From Methylomagnum ishizawai (lineage in GTDB: Bacteria; Pseudomonadota; Gammaproteobacteria; Methylococcales; Methylomonadaceae): a stretch of 64,000 nt of DNA. Numbering within the stretch: position 1 is the first letter of the stretch; the number at the start of each line of letters is the position of its first letter. The notes beneath the pieces are model-generated. The model was not told the origin of the DNA. It did not search any database and was given only the letters and a program-made list of their open reading frames with translations. The stretch lies in contig CAMAVM010000002.1 of the NCBI GenBank assembly GCA_945861705.1, positions 79,613-143,612 on the forward strand. The letters run 5' to 3'. Both the position numbers and the translations under genes were made by a program. Below, piece after piece: positions 17,501-26,886 of this stretch.

Positions 17501-18880
17501 TTACGATTGGAACGGTTGAATAAGCAGTATCTGCAAATCAGCCACATTCGTACCCGTTGCACCCGTCATCAATAAATCTTGCGAACTTTTTAGCGCGGTA
17601 TAGGCATCGTTGTTGTAGAGCAGCTCGGTTGGATTTACGCCTGCTTTCAGCATTCGTTGTATTGTACCCGAATCTACCATTCCTCCGGCAGCATCCGTTG
17701 GGCCATCGCGGCCATCTGTGCCGCCGCTTAGGAAGACCCAGTTTCCTTGCAACCCTTGTTCTTGCGCTTGGATGGCGAAGGCAAGCGCCATTTCTTGGTT
17801 ACGCCCACCACGGCCATTGCCTTTGAGGGTAACTGTGGTTTCGCCCCCTGCTAGTAGCGCAATCGGTCGGTTTCCTGCTGTACTCAAATGGGCAAGGGCG
17901 AAGTACACGAGTTTTCCGGCCTCATCTCGTGCTTCGCCACACAGGTTATCGCCGTAAAGGATCGCATCAAAACCTTGCTCTTGCGCCGCTTTCATGATGG
18001 CTTTTACACTGAGGGTGTTGCTGCCTATTAAGGTATGGCTGGTTTTGGCAAAACAAGCATCGTTAGGTTTTGCAGTTTCCTTGACTTCGCCTTGCTGTCC
18101 ACTTTCCAGGTAATCGCGTACAATGGACGACACCTTATGCCAGATGTCTTTGGCTTTTAATAGGTCAATCGCATCATCAAACGTTGTTTCATCCGGCACG
18201 GTTGAGCCGCTGGCGATAGCCGACAAATCATCACCGATGACATCGGACAAAATCAGGGCATGACAATCGGCAGGTGCAATCATCTGTACCAAGCCGCCGC
18301 CTTTTAACTGGGACAGGTGCTTACGGACGCAATTGACCTGGTTAATGGTTGCACCGGAAGCAAGCAACAAATCGGTCGTGCGGATTTTATCCGGCAAACT
18401 TACCGGATCAACCGGATAAGGTATCAGGGCAGAACCGCCGCCGCTGACCAAAACCAAGACCAATTCACCTACTTTAGCATCTTGCGCTATCTCGGCGCAC
18501 CGTCTGGCAGCATTGAAGCCCGCGTCATCAGGCAAAGGATGCCCAGCGCCAATGACGTTAACGCCAGGAACAGGTTTTACATTTTCGTAATTGGTGACGG
18601 CAATCGCCTGTCCCGATAAATAATGGGCTGGGATAGTGTCGATAGCGGCTTTAATCATCGGGCAAGCCGCTTTGCCAAAGGCAATCAGGTGGGTTTTATT
18701 CCATCGCCCTGTTCGCTTATCACTGTTCTTATTCAGCAGGATTTGTAACTGGTTATCGTCAGCTATCAGGCATCGCCTGACTGCCTGATAAGGATCAGCA
18801 GCGGCAACACCCGCCTGAAAAATGTTGAACGCGGACTTTCTCAGGTTAGGGATAGATGAGTGGGCGGAAACATTCACCAA
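17501..18880 (-). CDS. gckA: Glycerate 2-kinase (DUF4147/MOFRL family)
   Basis: Phosphorylates D-glycerate to 2-phosphoglycerate, the serine-cycle step leading to PEP. About 459 residues. The N-terminal DUF4147 part shows HLIAFGKAACPM, GAGHPLPDDAG and LVSGGGSAL; the C-terminal MOFRL part shows LLAGGETTVTLKGNGRGGRNQEM and LSGGTDGRDGPTDAAGG. No early ATG exists in frame. The start is TTG 18880 or GTG 18877, one to four bases after the mtdA stop, so the pair is translationally linked. Together with mtdA, glyA and ftfL it defines the C1 block. Confidence 0.9.
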   Translation of the reverse strand: MVNVSAHSSIPNLRKSAFNIFQAGVAAADPYQAVRRCLIADDNQLQILLNKNSDKRTGRWNKTHLIAFGKAACPMIKAAIDTIPAHYLSGQAIAVTNYENVKPVPGVNVIGAGHPLPDDAGFNAARRCAEIAQDAKVGELVLVLVSGGGSALIPYPVDPVSLPDKIRTTDLLLASGATINQVNCVRKHLSQLKGGGLVQMIAPADCHALILSDVIGDDLSAIASGSTVPDETTFDDAIDLLKAKDIWHKVSSIVRDYLESGQQGEVKETAKPNDACFAKTSHTLIGSNTLSVKAIMKAAQEQGFDAILYGDNLCGEARDEAGKLVYFALAHLSTAGNRPIALLAGGETTVTLKGNGRGGRNQEMALAFAIQAQEQGLQGNWVFLSGGTDGRDGPTDAAGGMVDSGTIQRMLKAGVNPTELLYNNDAYTALKSSQDLLMTGATGTNVADLQILLIQPFQS

Positions 18881-18881
18881 A

Positions 18882-19745
18882 CTAAATCTTTGCCATTTCC
18901 TTGGCTAAGGTGAAGATATTTTCGGCATCCAAAACCTGTTTGTTGTCTTCAAACAATTTGGCGATACAGGCGCGGTGTAATGCCAGTTTAAATGCCCCAA
19001 AGCCGATTGCGCCCCAGATGATCTTGCCGTGCCGTTCCATTCCCTTATCCATCATGTCCGTGCCGCCTATCCCTAGCGGCGGCGTGGTATTGGCATCGGC
19101 AATCAGTTCAATATTGGGATTGTCTCGCCATTGCTCCTCGGTCAGCAGCTCAATTCCGGCTGCACCAGTAGCCAGCACGATATTGGCATCGGAAATCGCT
19201 TGTCCTCTGGCACCATTATCAGCAGCCTCAATGGGAATAAGGTCAACACCAAAGCGAACTTTCATGGCATTACAGGCTTCTACAGCCTGTACCATTTTTC
19301 GGGAAGTGATAGTGACTATTGCGCCTTCTTTAGCTAACATAGCCGCAGCACGTTGACCAACAGGGCCTGTCCCCGCTAATACGACGGCTTTTTTTCCGAC
19401 AATGCTCCTGTTAGCAACCAACTTAGCTACAGCAGCAGCGGCAGTCGTATTACAGCCGTTACAGTCGAGCATGGCCGAGACTTGAAAACCGCCAAAAAAG
19501 TGTTTCTGTACGGCTTTAAAGAGGGCTTGCCCTGTAATCATATCGCTCCCACCAACAAAAATAGCGGTATTCATCTTGTCTTTGGGTGCACGGGTAAAAA
19601 TGGCACCTTCAACCAGCGGGCTTACATTTTCGGGAGTTAATCCGCCATATCCCGTCACATGGTCAGCCCCGCCATCGTAAGCGACAACCGTATCGAAAAC
19701 AGAAGGATAAGTATCTGTATCAAATTGGAATAACAGCTTTTTCAT
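18882..19745 (-). CDS. mtdA: NADP-dependent methylene-tetrahydromethanopterin/methylene-tetrahydrofolate dehydrogenase MtdA
   Basis: 287 residues, the usual length of MtdA (about 288) rather than MtdB (about 297). It oxidises methylene-H4MPT or methylene-H4F with NADP, linking formaldehyde oxidation to folate C1 units. Recognised by LLFQFDTDTYPSVFD, YDGGADHVTGYG, AIFVGGSDM, MLDCNGCNTTAAAA and the nucleotide-binding VLAGTGPVGQRAA. It is the first gene of the minus-strand C1 block, so its promoter should lie in 19746-20197. Fch, the usual cyclohydrolase partner, is not in the window. Confidence 0.93.
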   Translation of the reverse strand: MKKLLFQFDTDTYPSVFDTVVAYDGGADHVTGYGGLTPENVSPLVEGAIFTRAPKDKMNTAIFVGGSDMITGQALFKAVQKHFFGGFQVSAMLDCNGCNTTAAAAVAKLVANRSIVGKKAVVLAGTGPVGQRAAAMLAKEGAIVTITSRKMVQAVEACNAMKVRFGVDLIPIEAADNGARGQAISDANIVLATGAAGIELLTEEQWRDNPNIELIADANTTPPLGIGGTDMMDKGMERHGKIIWGAIGFGAFKLALHRACIAKLFEDNKQVLDAENIFTLAKEMAKI

Positions 19746-20197
19746 TAACTTACCTTGTTATGAATTGGGTTTTTCTGCACTGTGTACTTAGATATTCGCT
19801 ATCCATTTCACGGGACAAGGCAGAATTGGCTAAGCTTTTTGGCATTCAAAATAGGGGTTCATTATATCCGATAGCTAGTTTTGCAAGATAAGTAAAATCA
19901 TTTAGTGCCAAGCAGTTTGTCAGCAATCTGGTCGAACGCTAACAAACAAAACATAGCTAAAATCATTGCTTTATCATATTTTGGGACGCATAAATACGGT
20001 CTTGCTCTAGCATGGTATTTCTATATGCGTACATAATTTGGCATAAAAAAGCTGTTAACTATTAGCCTAGTTTATAGGTATTTTTTACGTATTGACTTCT
20101 CACCATAATGCTTTTACCTTACTGCTACGCCTGTAGGCGTTTAATGAGCCGAAGCGACAGCGGCATTCCTGTAGCACTATGAGGGATAGGGGGTATA
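19746..20197. other. Divergent intergenic region between mtdA and the GlcG/HbpS-like gene
   Basis: 452 bp, AT-rich in its middle, with no open frame I would call. It must hold the promoter of the C1 block on the minus strand and that of the 20198 gene on the plus strand. I could not identify either confidently. The last 80 bases contain a G/C-rich stretch (CCTGTAGGCG, GCCGAAGCGACAGCGGC) that looks like a dispersed-repeat fragment. Confidence 0.5.
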
Positions 20198-20941
20198 GTG
20201 AAAAAAACAGTTTTTTATTTAACACTAATGGGGTCTTTAGCGACAGCTTCTAATATTGCTTTAGCAGATTCCAATTGTGCAACTTTACCCAATCATGCTG
20301 CACTAAAAGCTGCCCTAAGTGCAGCGCAAAATGTCGGTAATGGCGGCTTTGGTTTGCACATGTGGGGTACTATTGTCGATAGAGACGGCATTGTTTGCGC
20401 CGTTGCATTTACCGGCGGCGACAGAGGTACCCAATGGCCTGGCAGTCGTGTTATCTCAGCCCAAAAAGCAAACACTGCTAATTCGTTCAGTCTACCTGGG
20501 TTAGCACTTTCCACAGCTAATCTTTACACCGCCGTTCAGCCTGGTGGTAGTTTGTTTGGCTTGCAGGAGAGCAACCCCGTTGATACCGAGGTCGCTTATA
20601 AAGGACCATCAGCAAAATATGGTCAATCCAACGATCCGTTAGTCGGTAAAAAGATTGGTGGTGTTAATGTTTTCGGGGGTGGTCTTGCACTCTATGATGC
20701 TTCCGGAAAAATAGTTGGTGCTGTCGGCGTAAGCTGGGATTCTTCTTGTGCAGATCACAATATCGCTTGGCGAACAAGAACCACCCTTGGTTTAGATAAT
20801 GTTCCTGGCGGTGTTGGACCTAATGGCACTGACGGTATCGACTATAGCCAAAGTAGTGGTTGGGCACACCCATTATGTGCAGTTGGGGGTGAAGATGAAG
20901 TAGCGGTAAGCATTGGCGCAGGAGGCCCTGCTGTTCCTTAA
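20198..20941 (+). CDS. Exported GlcG/HbpS-type protein
   Basis: 247 residues from GTG 20198 behind an AGGGGG site. Residues 1-23 form a signal peptide ending in IALAD. The body resembles the GlcG/HbpS (DUF336) fold: AALKAALSAAQNVGNGG, MWGTIVDRDGIVCAVAFTG, RVISAQKANTANSFS, GGLALYDASGKIVGAVGVSWDSSCADH. HbpS relatives bind haem, but many members have no known function, so the role is left open. A long glycine-rich tail (residues 205-247) is unusual. It ends at a strong terminator. Confidence 0.75.
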   Translation: MKKTVFYLTLMGSLATASNIALADSNCATLPNHAALKAALSAAQNVGNGGFGLHMWGTIVDRDGIVCAVAFTGGDRGTQWPGSRVISAQKANTANSFSLPGLALSTANLYTAVQPGGSLFGLQESNPVDTEVAYKGPSAKYGQSNDPLVGKKIGGVNVFGGGLALYDASGKIVGAVGVSWDSSCADHNIAWRTRTTLGLDNVPGGVGPNGTDGIDYSQSSGWAHPLCAVGGEDEVAVSIGAGGPAVP

Positions 20942-21011
20942 TCAGCCAGCCTTGTTGTTTGTTGATGGCCGACTTCCTGCTTAGTTGTTCGAACTGATTA
21001 AAAATATATTT

Positions 21012-21043
21012 AGCCGCTAAGGTTAGCCTTAAGCGGCTTTTTT
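21012..21043 (+). terminator. Rho-independent terminator after the GlcG/HbpS-like gene
   Basis: AGCCGCTAAGG and CCTTAAGCGGCT form a stem with one bulged base, followed by TTTTTT. It lies 70 bp after the 20941 stop. Confidence 0.85.
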
Positions 21044-21100
21044 ATTAGGCTATAACCCAATTTTTCAAACAGACATAAATCGATTCCAACAGAGAACAAA

Positions 21101-21358
21101 ATGAAATTAGTGCTGCAAATCGCCCTTGGTGTGTTTTTGGGGATGCTGTCATCCCAACTTGTGATCGATAACTGGCATACTCACCAGGAAGTCATAGCCA
21201 AAGAAGTAGCAGAAAAACTCAGAGCAAGGCAGGAAAAAGTTCGCATGGAACAAGGAGATCGTATTCGTACCCTGCTAATTCAAAACCGTCAGAATAAAAC
21301 GCATGGCGAAAATAAGCCGCCTGTCGGCTTTGTTCCTGATGATGCAAAAGCGCCATAG
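21101..21358 (+). CDS. Small membrane-anchored coiled-coil protein
   Basis: 85 residues. Residues 4-23 form one hydrophobic segment (VLQIALGVFLGMLSSQLVI), followed by a charged helical stretch (HQEVIAKEVAEKLRARQEKV) likely to be coiled coil, and a short Pro-rich end. It could be an inner-membrane anchored periplasmic protein or a signal-anchored accessory subunit. No family recognised. It has its own upstream gap after the previous terminator, so it is probably expressed alone. Confidence 0.6.
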   Translation: MKLVLQIALGVFLGMLSSQLVIDNWHTHQEVIAKEVAEKLRARQEKVRMEQGDRIRTLLIQNRQNKTHGENKPPVGFVPDDAKAP

Positions 21359-21688
21359 CCTTAGGTTGGAAACTGTATATAACAGCTTTATTGTCAAAGC
21401 TAATTGTAACTATTTGTTTAAATAGGCATTAGCTGTCATCAGCAATATTTAACAATCGGCGTTAAAAGCATCTACACGAGGAGAAATATCCCACATTTTT
21501 CCAGTCAATTACTTCACAGACATCTCATATAGTGGTCTAGTCGTAGGGTATGGTAATCGTGCAGATACGCTTTACCTAACACCATTAAAACCCCGTCCAT
21601 CTTGAAGCTACGAAGGACAGACACAGTAAGTGTTCATGGAATGACGAGTTCACCACGAACGAAATCAAAACCTTATACGATAAAAACA
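21359..21688. other. Intergenic region with no recognised gene
   Basis: About 330 bp between the small membrane protein and the rpsI terminator. I find no open frame of note, no tRNA-like fold and no repeat shared with the other intergenic regions. Confidence 0.5.
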
Positions 21689-21724
21689 AAAAAGGTCTGT
21701 GTTTTTGCAAACACAGACCTTTTT
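21689..21724 (-). terminator. Rho-independent terminator of rplM-rpsI
   Basis: AGGTCTGTGTTT (21693-21704) pairs perfectly with AAACACAGACCT (21709-21720) around a TTGC loop, flanked by A and T tracts. It lies 20 nt after the rpsI stop. The flanking tracts would also allow termination on the plus strand. Confidence 0.92.
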
Positions 21725-21743
21725 AGGGGATCGAAAAAAAAGA

Positions 21744-22139
21744 TTAGCGTTTTGAGTATTGTGGACGTTTTCTAGCCTTATGTAAGCCGACTTTCTTACG
21801 TTCAACAATCCGTGAATCGCGGGTTACATAACCTGCTTGTCTAAGTGCAGGACGTAATGTTTCGTCATATACCATCAGTGCACGGGTCAAGCCGTGGCGA
21901 ATCGCGCCAGCTTGTCCAGAAGGACCGCCGCCTTTAACAAAAACGTTGACATCAAATTTGGTTTCCATATCAACACATTCTAATGGTTGACGTGACACCA
22001 TTTGGTCAGTTTTACGACCAAAATAGTCTTCAATGGATTTTGTGTTAATCGTAATCTTGCCAGTGCCTTTCGTCGCGTAAACGCGCGCTATCGCACATTT
22101 ACGACGACCTGTTCCATAATATTGCGCTGCTGCTGTCAT
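21744..22139 (-). CDS. rpsI: 30S ribosomal protein S9
   Basis: 131 residues, normal length, with the universal C-terminal tail ending RPQYSKR that reaches the ribosomal P site. Other landmarks: [45 protein letters not shown]. It follows rplM by 11 bp, the standard rplM-rpsI operon. Confidence 0.98.
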   Translation of the reverse strand: MTAAAQYYGTGRRKCAIARVYATKGTGKITINTKSIEDYFGRKTDQMVSRQPLECVDMETKFDVNVFVKGGGPSGQAGAIRHGLTRALMVYDETLRPALRQAGYVTRDSRIVERKKVGLHKARKRPQYSKR

Positions 22140-22150
22140 GGTCTTCCTGC

Positions 22151-22579
22151 TTAAATGTCTAAAACTTTCGGCTGTTGAGCCTGATGATCGTGCTCTGGAC
22201 CTGCATACACTTTCAATTTCTTGAACATGGCACGACCGAGCGGGTTGTTTGGTAACATGCCTTTAATCGCTGTATTGAGTATGCGGTCAGGAAATGTTTT
22301 TCTTAATTTGGCTAGGTTAACAGTTTTAAGATTACCGATATAACCTGTGTGATGTTGATACAGCTTGTCTTGCTCTTTAGTGCCGGTAACGCCAATTTTT
22401 TCAGCATTGACGACGATGATGTAATCGCCGGTATCGACATGTGGGGTATATTCAGGCTTGTGTTTGCCACGTAGACGGCTTGCAATTTCAGATGCCAGAC
22501 GACCTAAGGTCTTGCCTTCTGCGTCTACCACATACCAGTCGCGCCTTACTTCTGCGGGCTTTGCACTAAATGTTTTCAT
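22151..22579 (-). CDS. rplM: 50S ribosomal protein L13
   Basis: 142 residues, normal length. Landmarks: [44 protein letters not shown] and the [13 protein letters not shown] block. First gene of the rplM-rpsI operon, with a near-consensus sigma-70 promoter just upstream. Confidence 0.98.
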   Translation of the reverse strand: MKTFSAKPAEVRRDWYVVDAEGKTLGRLASEIASRLRGKHKPEYTPHVDTGDYIIVVNAEKIGVTGTKEQDKLYQHHTGYIGNLKTVNLAKLRKTFPDRILNTAIKGMLPNNPLGRAMFKKLKVYAGPEHDHQAQQPKVLDI

Positions 22580-22622
22580 CGTTACTTTGTCTTGCTGTTA
22601 AAGGCTTAAAAAAAGAAGCGGA

Positions 22623-22651
22623 ATTATACTAAATCTTTGCGTTGCTATCAA
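22623..22651 (-). promoter_or_regulatory. Sigma-70 promoter of rplM-rpsI
   Basis: On the minus strand, TTGATA (22651-22646) and a perfect TATAAT (22628-22623) are separated by exactly 17 bp. The rplM ATG lies about 44 nt downstream of the -10 box. Confidence 0.85.
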
Positions 22652-22722
22652 ACTTATTTACTGGAAGGGCTTAATTAGTGCGTTGACATGAACATCTTTA
22701 GCTTTAGAAACTCCCTATAAAT

Positions 22723-22806
22723 CCCCTCATCCCAACCTTCTCGGCAATAGCTCCTGCATTGCCCTACTATCTACATCCTTGTAGGCATCCCAGAGGGAGA
22801 AGGAGA
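22723..22806. repeat. Dispersed intergenic repeat R2 with an embedded double-hairpin mini-element
   Basis: CCCCTCATCCCAACC and GAGGGAGAAGG flank an insert of GGCAAT (22743-22748) with ATTGCC (22758-22763), and CTACA (22771-22775) with TGTAG (22780-22784). Relative to R1 at 17.4 kb the first stem ends T-A instead of C-G, a compensatory change, while the 9-nt loop keeps GCTCCTGC. It lies between ntrX and rplM and touches the ntrX stop. Confidence 0.75.
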
Positions 22807-22810
22807 TTTT

Positions 22811-24172
22811 TTATAGTTTGATGTTCAAGGAATGCAATTTTCGATAAAGGTGGGTGCGCTCGATACCGACGGCTGAAGATAACTTGGCTACGCTGCCACC
22901 TGAACGCTCAAAGTGGTATTCCAGATAAGCTTTTTCAAATTGATCCCTAGCGTCTTTTAACGGCAAGTTATAGAAATCCGGCACGGATGCTGAAGGTGCT
23001 GAATCACTGATGACTGTCCCTAACGCCAGTTTTACTTCATCCAGTTCAATTTCTTCGCCAACGCCCAAAATCATCAGTCGCTGGACTAAGTTTTTCAATT
23101 CCCTGACGTTTCCGCGCCAACTGTAGTTGCGTAAAAAGTTCTGCGCCGACATGGAAAACTTCCGAAACGGCAATTTGTCATGGCTGACGAAATAGTCCAC
23201 ATAAAAACTCAACAAACCTGGAATATCTTCGCTGTGTTCCCTAAGCGGTTGAATGTTCAAGGTGACTTCATTCAACAAATAATAGAGGTCGTGACGAAAG
23301 CGCCCTGATTTAACCTCGTCTGCCAAGTCGATTCGTGTTGAAGCCAGTACGCGCACGTCCACGCGTACAGCCTCGCTGCCTCCTACACGCAAGAACGAGC
23401 TTGATGCTAAGGCACTGAGCAATCTTAGCTGCGTCTCCTGATCCATTCCGGCAATTTCGCTTAAGAATAAGGTTCCTCTGTTTGCTCGTTCCAGCAGGCC
23501 AGGGAAAACCCTGCCGTCATGTTCCTTGCCAAAAAATTCCACAGCGGCGTTTTCCGGTGAAATGCTGCCTACCGCGACATCGACAAATGAACCATCCCTC
23601 CTAGCACTATTATTGTGCAAGTAACGGGCATATAGCTCTTTACCTGCCCCAGCTTCACCAACGAACAATACCCTGGTATCGTGTTGAGCTAGGCGTTTTA
23701 GCTGGTCTTTAGTGCGGGCAACAGCAGCACTTTTGCCGACTGGTTCTATGTCGGTCACCAATTGTTGTTTAAGTCCGGCATTTTCCCTTTGTAGGTTACT
23801 CGCTTCCAATGCCCTAGCTACGATCAGCAACAGTTTTGCCAAGGATAAGGGTTTTTCCAGGAAGTCATAAGCACCCAGCTTGGTAGCTTCCACGGCGGAT
23901 TCTACCGAACCATGCCCTGACATCATTACGACGGGACACAGCAATGAATCTTCTGCAACCCATTCTTTTAATAGAGTTATGCCATCTGTATCGGGCATCC
24001 AGATGTCCAGCAAAATCAGATGCGGGTTTACTGAATCCTTAAGCGTTCGTGCTTCCGTAGCATTTTCTGCGGTTGCAACCTGATAACCTTCATCTTCGAG
24101 AATTTCGCACACTAAACGGCGAATTTCCGGCTCATCATCTACAACCAATAATCGAGGTGTTTGTTCATTCAT
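22811..24172 (-). CDS. ntrX: NtrX-like response regulator with degenerate sigma-54 activator motifs
   Basis: 453 residues: receiver domain (phospho-acceptor D56 in LILLDIWMPDTDG), AAA+ domain, and a C-terminal Fis-type helix-turn-helix (KLSSAVGIERTHLYRKL). Paired with the NtrY kinase gene 18 bp upstream. Walker A is present (GEAGAGKE, 172-179). The GAFTGA loop that contacts sigma-54 is absent: the segment reads EHDGRVFPG (217-225). The Walker B Asp is Ser (FLSEI, S238). NtrX proteins lacking GAFTGA are known to act without sigma-54 in some alphaproteobacteria; a similar mode is an inference here. Confidence 0.85.
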   Translation of the reverse strand: MNEQTPRLLVVDDEPEIRRLVCEILEDEGYQVATAENATEARTLKDSVNPHLILLDIWMPDTDGITLLKEWVAEDSLLCPVVMMSGHGSVESAVEATKLGAYDFLEKPLSLAKLLLIVARALEASNLQRENAGLKQQLVTDIEPVGKSAAVARTKDQLKRLAQHDTRVLFVGEAGAGKELYARYLHNNSARRDGSFVDVAVGSISPENAAVEFFGKEHDGRVFPGLLERANRGTLFLSEIAGMDQETQLRLLSALASSSFLRVGGSEAVRVDVRVLASTRIDLADEVKSGRFRHDLYYLLNEVTLNIQPLREHSEDIPGLLSFYVDYFVSHDKLPFRKFSMSAQNFLRNYSWRGNVRELKNLVQRLMILGVGEEIELDEVKLALGTVISDSAPSASVPDFYNLPLKDARDQFEKAYLEYHFERSGGSVAKLSSAVGIERTHLYRKLHSLNIKL

Positions 24173-24190
24173 AGTGTTTCCGCTGCTTCA

Positions 24191-26332
24191 TTAAACTGTG
24201 GGGAGTTGAATGATAAAACCCGCGCCAATTGGACGACGGCTATCAACCCATATAGAACCACCGTGTTCTTCAATGATTTTTTTCACAATCGCCAAACCTA
24301 AGCCAGTGCCTTTGGTCTTGGTGGTGACATAAGGCTCAAAAATTTGTTCAATTTGCTCTTCTTTAATGCCTGGGCCATCGTCATAAATCGCCATTTCGAT
24401 AAAATCGGCGTAGTTTTTCTGCACCCTGGATAAATGAACTTCGATTTGTCCTTCAGCGCCTATGGCTTCCAGGGCGTTAATGATCAAATTATGCACCACT
24501 TGCCTGAGACTAACCGGATCCCCTTTTATTAATAGCTCACCGGTTTCAAATTCGACCTTGAATTTTACTCCAGGTTTCACTGGATACAATGCTAACACTT
24601 CTTGTACCAATACAGCCAAGTCTATATCAGTGGCCTGTTTTTTGGCGGGTTTAGCATATTGGGCAAAGTCATCCACCATTTCTTTCATTGCTTCAACCTG
24701 TTGCACTATCGTACGGGTGGATTTTTGTAAAATTTCGGCATCACTGGTTTCCAGTTTTGTCGCCAGCTTCACCTGTAAGCGTTCTGCTGATAGCTGGATA
24801 GGGGTCAGCGGGTTTTTGATTTCATGCGCCAAACGCCTCGCCACCTCGCCCCAGGCAGCACTTTTTTGCGCTTGAATCAAATCCGTCACATCATCAAATA
24901 CCACAACAGCACCGACTCGCTGACCTTCTTGCGAAAATAATGGTGTTCCTCGGCACAATAGCTCTTGGCGACCATTCGGGCCTAAAAATGCGATCCGTTG
25001 TTGCCAAATATCATCGGCTTGTTCAAGCAAACGCTGGATAGATTTTAAAGGTTCGGTAAGTTCTTGATAGTTCTCGACCAGTTCCAGCAAAGTTTGCCCA
25101 ATAAAGTGGTTAACATGAATGTGAAAAATCCGGTAAGCCGCCTGATTGGCCGTACGGATTTTATAGTCTTCATCAAAACTGATGACCCCTGCCGTCAAAT
25201 TAGCGAGTATTGTTTCCAGGTATGCCCGTTGATTTTCTACCTCAACACCCGTCCGCCTTATTTCATTCCGAGCCTCACCTATGCGGCGTGTCATCACATT
25301 GAAAGATTCGACGAGGAAACCGAGGTCATCTTGGGCAGTTACTGGCAACTGCTGGTCATAAAGCCCAGAAGCCACGGCCTGCGTACCTTTGACAAGATTT
25401 TTTACCGGTGCGACGATATTGCGTATACTGATAAATGCCACCCATATTGCCGCCAGCAAGCTCATCAATAACACCAGCGATAAGGTTAAAGAAAAGCTCC
25501 GTTTCAGGGAATTTCTTAAATAATTCATCTCCTGATACCGAAGAAAAGCAAATTCTACTGAGTCCGCAAGGTCGGCAATCCGTACCGGAACAGGATAAAG
25601 TGCTTGCAGATATTGCGGTTCTTGGCCTTTGATGACAACTATCGCTCGGATCATCAATTGATCCTCCATAACTGGCGCTAAAGCCACGTAATCAGAGCTA
25701 TGCTGTAGTTGCAAACGAATATTCTCATCGGGTAGGCTGGGCAATATATCACCGGGATTAATGCTGCTGGAGGCGATAATACGTCCTTGCTTTGAAAAAA
25801 GCGTCACTTCGGAAGCACCCGATAGCATAAGCAAGTTTTCAACTTCCAAGGTCGCCATGGCTTCAGATGAATAATCCAGGTTCTCAGCTAATTGCTGGGT
25901 TTGCCTTAGATGCCAGCGCATTCTTTGATCCAATGAAGCCTGGCTGAGTTCCAGCGCATCTTCCATCGCCTTGTCTATTTCGACGTTAAACCAGCTATCA
26001 ATACCTTGGTGCAGGAACTGCATGGAAAAGAAAAAAACGATGGCTGCGGGAGCTAAAGCCAGCAATACAAACAAGGACATCATCCGAGTAGTGAGTTTAG
26101 AACCCGCTTCACGCTTTTTTAATTGTCGGACTAAAGCGTAAATATTTGCCCCGACCAAGCCCAGCAAAACCACTGAACCCAAGGCATTTATCAGTAATAG
26201 CCATGAAGACATGGCACTTAGTTTTGATGATTCCTGCTGGGCTGAACTCATCAATTGTAGCGACAGCAAAATCAAGCCAAACAATATGGCTACAGAGACC
26301 CAGATAGGCAGTTTTATTTTTTTAACGGCCAT
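24191..26332 (-). CDS. ntrY: NtrY-like membrane sensor histidine kinase
   Basis: About 713 residues from ATG 26332 (an in-frame start nine codons upstream lies deep in the previous gene). Membrane helices at the N-terminus and near residue 285 bracket periplasmic regions. HAMP (NIVAPVKNLVKGTQAVASG), a PAS-like segment, the phospho-acceptor histidine in RRLAHEIKNPLTPIQLSAERL, and ATP-binding boxes HNLIINALEAI, DDGPGI and GTGLGLAIVKKI follow in order. Classical NtrY senses nitrogen or redox status. It overlaps the DUF4390 gene by 19 nt and precedes ntrX. Confidence 0.9.
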   Translation of the reverse strand: MAVKKIKLPIWVSVAILFGLILLSLQLMSSAQQESSKLSAMSSWLLLINALGSVVLLGLVGANIYALVRQLKKREAGSKLTTRMMSLFVLLALAPAAIVFFFSMQFLHQGIDSWFNVEIDKAMEDALELSQASLDQRMRWHLRQTQQLAENLDYSSEAMATLEVENLLMLSGASEVTLFSKQGRIIASSSINPGDILPSLPDENIRLQLQHSSDYVALAPVMEDQLMIRAIVVIKGQEPQYLQALYPVPVRIADLADSVEFAFLRYQEMNYLRNSLKRSFSLTLSLVLLMSLLAAIWVAFISIRNIVAPVKNLVKGTQAVASGLYDQQLPVTAQDDLGFLVESFNVMTRRIGEARNEIRRTGVEVENQRAYLETILANLTAGVISFDEDYKIRTANQAAYRIFHIHVNHFIGQTLLELVENYQELTEPLKSIQRLLEQADDIWQQRIAFLGPNGRQELLCRGTPLFSQEGQRVGAVVVFDDVTDLIQAQKSAAWGEVARRLAHEIKNPLTPIQLSAERLQVKLATKLETSDAEILQKSTRTIVQQVEAMKEMVDDFAQYAKPAKKQATDIDLAVLVQEVLALYPVKPGVKFKVEFETGELLIKGDPVSLRQVVHNLIINALEAIGAEGQIEVHLSRVQKNYADFIEMAIYDDGPGIKEEQIEQIFEPYVTTKTKGTGLGLAIVKKIIEEHGGSIWVDSRRPIGAGFIIQLPTV

Positions 26333-26886
26333 AAATACCAGTCGCTGGAAAGATACCATTGCGAATTCACATAAGCAACTGGGCGCAAAGGCAGTGGCAG
26401 CGCATCTCGCTCGAAGGTGATTTTCATTCCGGCGATATATGATTCTTGGTTGAATATTTTGGATTTTTCTACGAGTCGGTAATCTCGCACTGTTGACAAC
26501 AAATTCAGAGCCGCTTGCAGTGTGGAAAAGTTATCCACCGCGCCGTTGCTTTCATTGGTTATCCGGTACATCTTCAATAGGGCATGATATTGGATACGGT
26601 AGCGGAAACTTTTTTCAATCAGCGTGTTATCCCATAAATAATTGCGTTGTTCCTGCACTTTAAACTCATACGTCCAGAATAGGGAAACACCATTGTTCAA
26701 TGCTTCTATGGCTTTCTTGCTTAATTGATAATCGATGTCGGCGGTCAGTACATAATCGTCGCCCAATAAGGAGGTTTCGGCACTTGTTACCCTTACCCCT
26801 GTGTCGCTCGGATAAGCTGATGTGGGCATCAGTAACAACAGTAAATACAGCAAAATAGCTGTTTTATTGTTTAACAAGTCGCGCAT
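26314..26886 (-). CDS. DUF4390 secreted protein
   Basis: About 190 residues, with an N-terminal hydrophobic export signal (KTAILLYLLLLLMPTSAYP). The body matches the DUF4390 type found between rsmB and ntrY in many betaproteobacteria and gammaproteobacteria: VTSAETSLLGDDYVLTADIDYQLS, GVSLFWTYEFKV, FRYRIQYHALLKMYRI, SQWYLSSDW. Function unknown; its position suggests a periplasmic partner of the NtrY sensor. It overlaps rsmB by about 23 nt and ntrY by 19 nt. An alternative start lies four codons upstream (26898). Confidence 0.85.
   Translation of the reverse strand: MRDLLNNKTAILLYLLLLLMPTSAYPSDTGVRVTSAETSLLGDDYVLTADIDYQLSKKAIEALNNGVSLFWTYEFKVQEQRNYLWDNTLIEKSFRYRIQYHALLKMYRITNESNGAVDNFSTLQAALNLLSTVRDYRLVEKSKIFNQESYIAGMKITFERDALPLPLRPVAYVNSQWYLSSDWYLWPLKK

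Noticed and set aside
19746..20197. Possible tRNA or small RNA in the mtdA upstream gap
   Set aside because: No cloverleaf arms, CCA end or clear terminator could be found.
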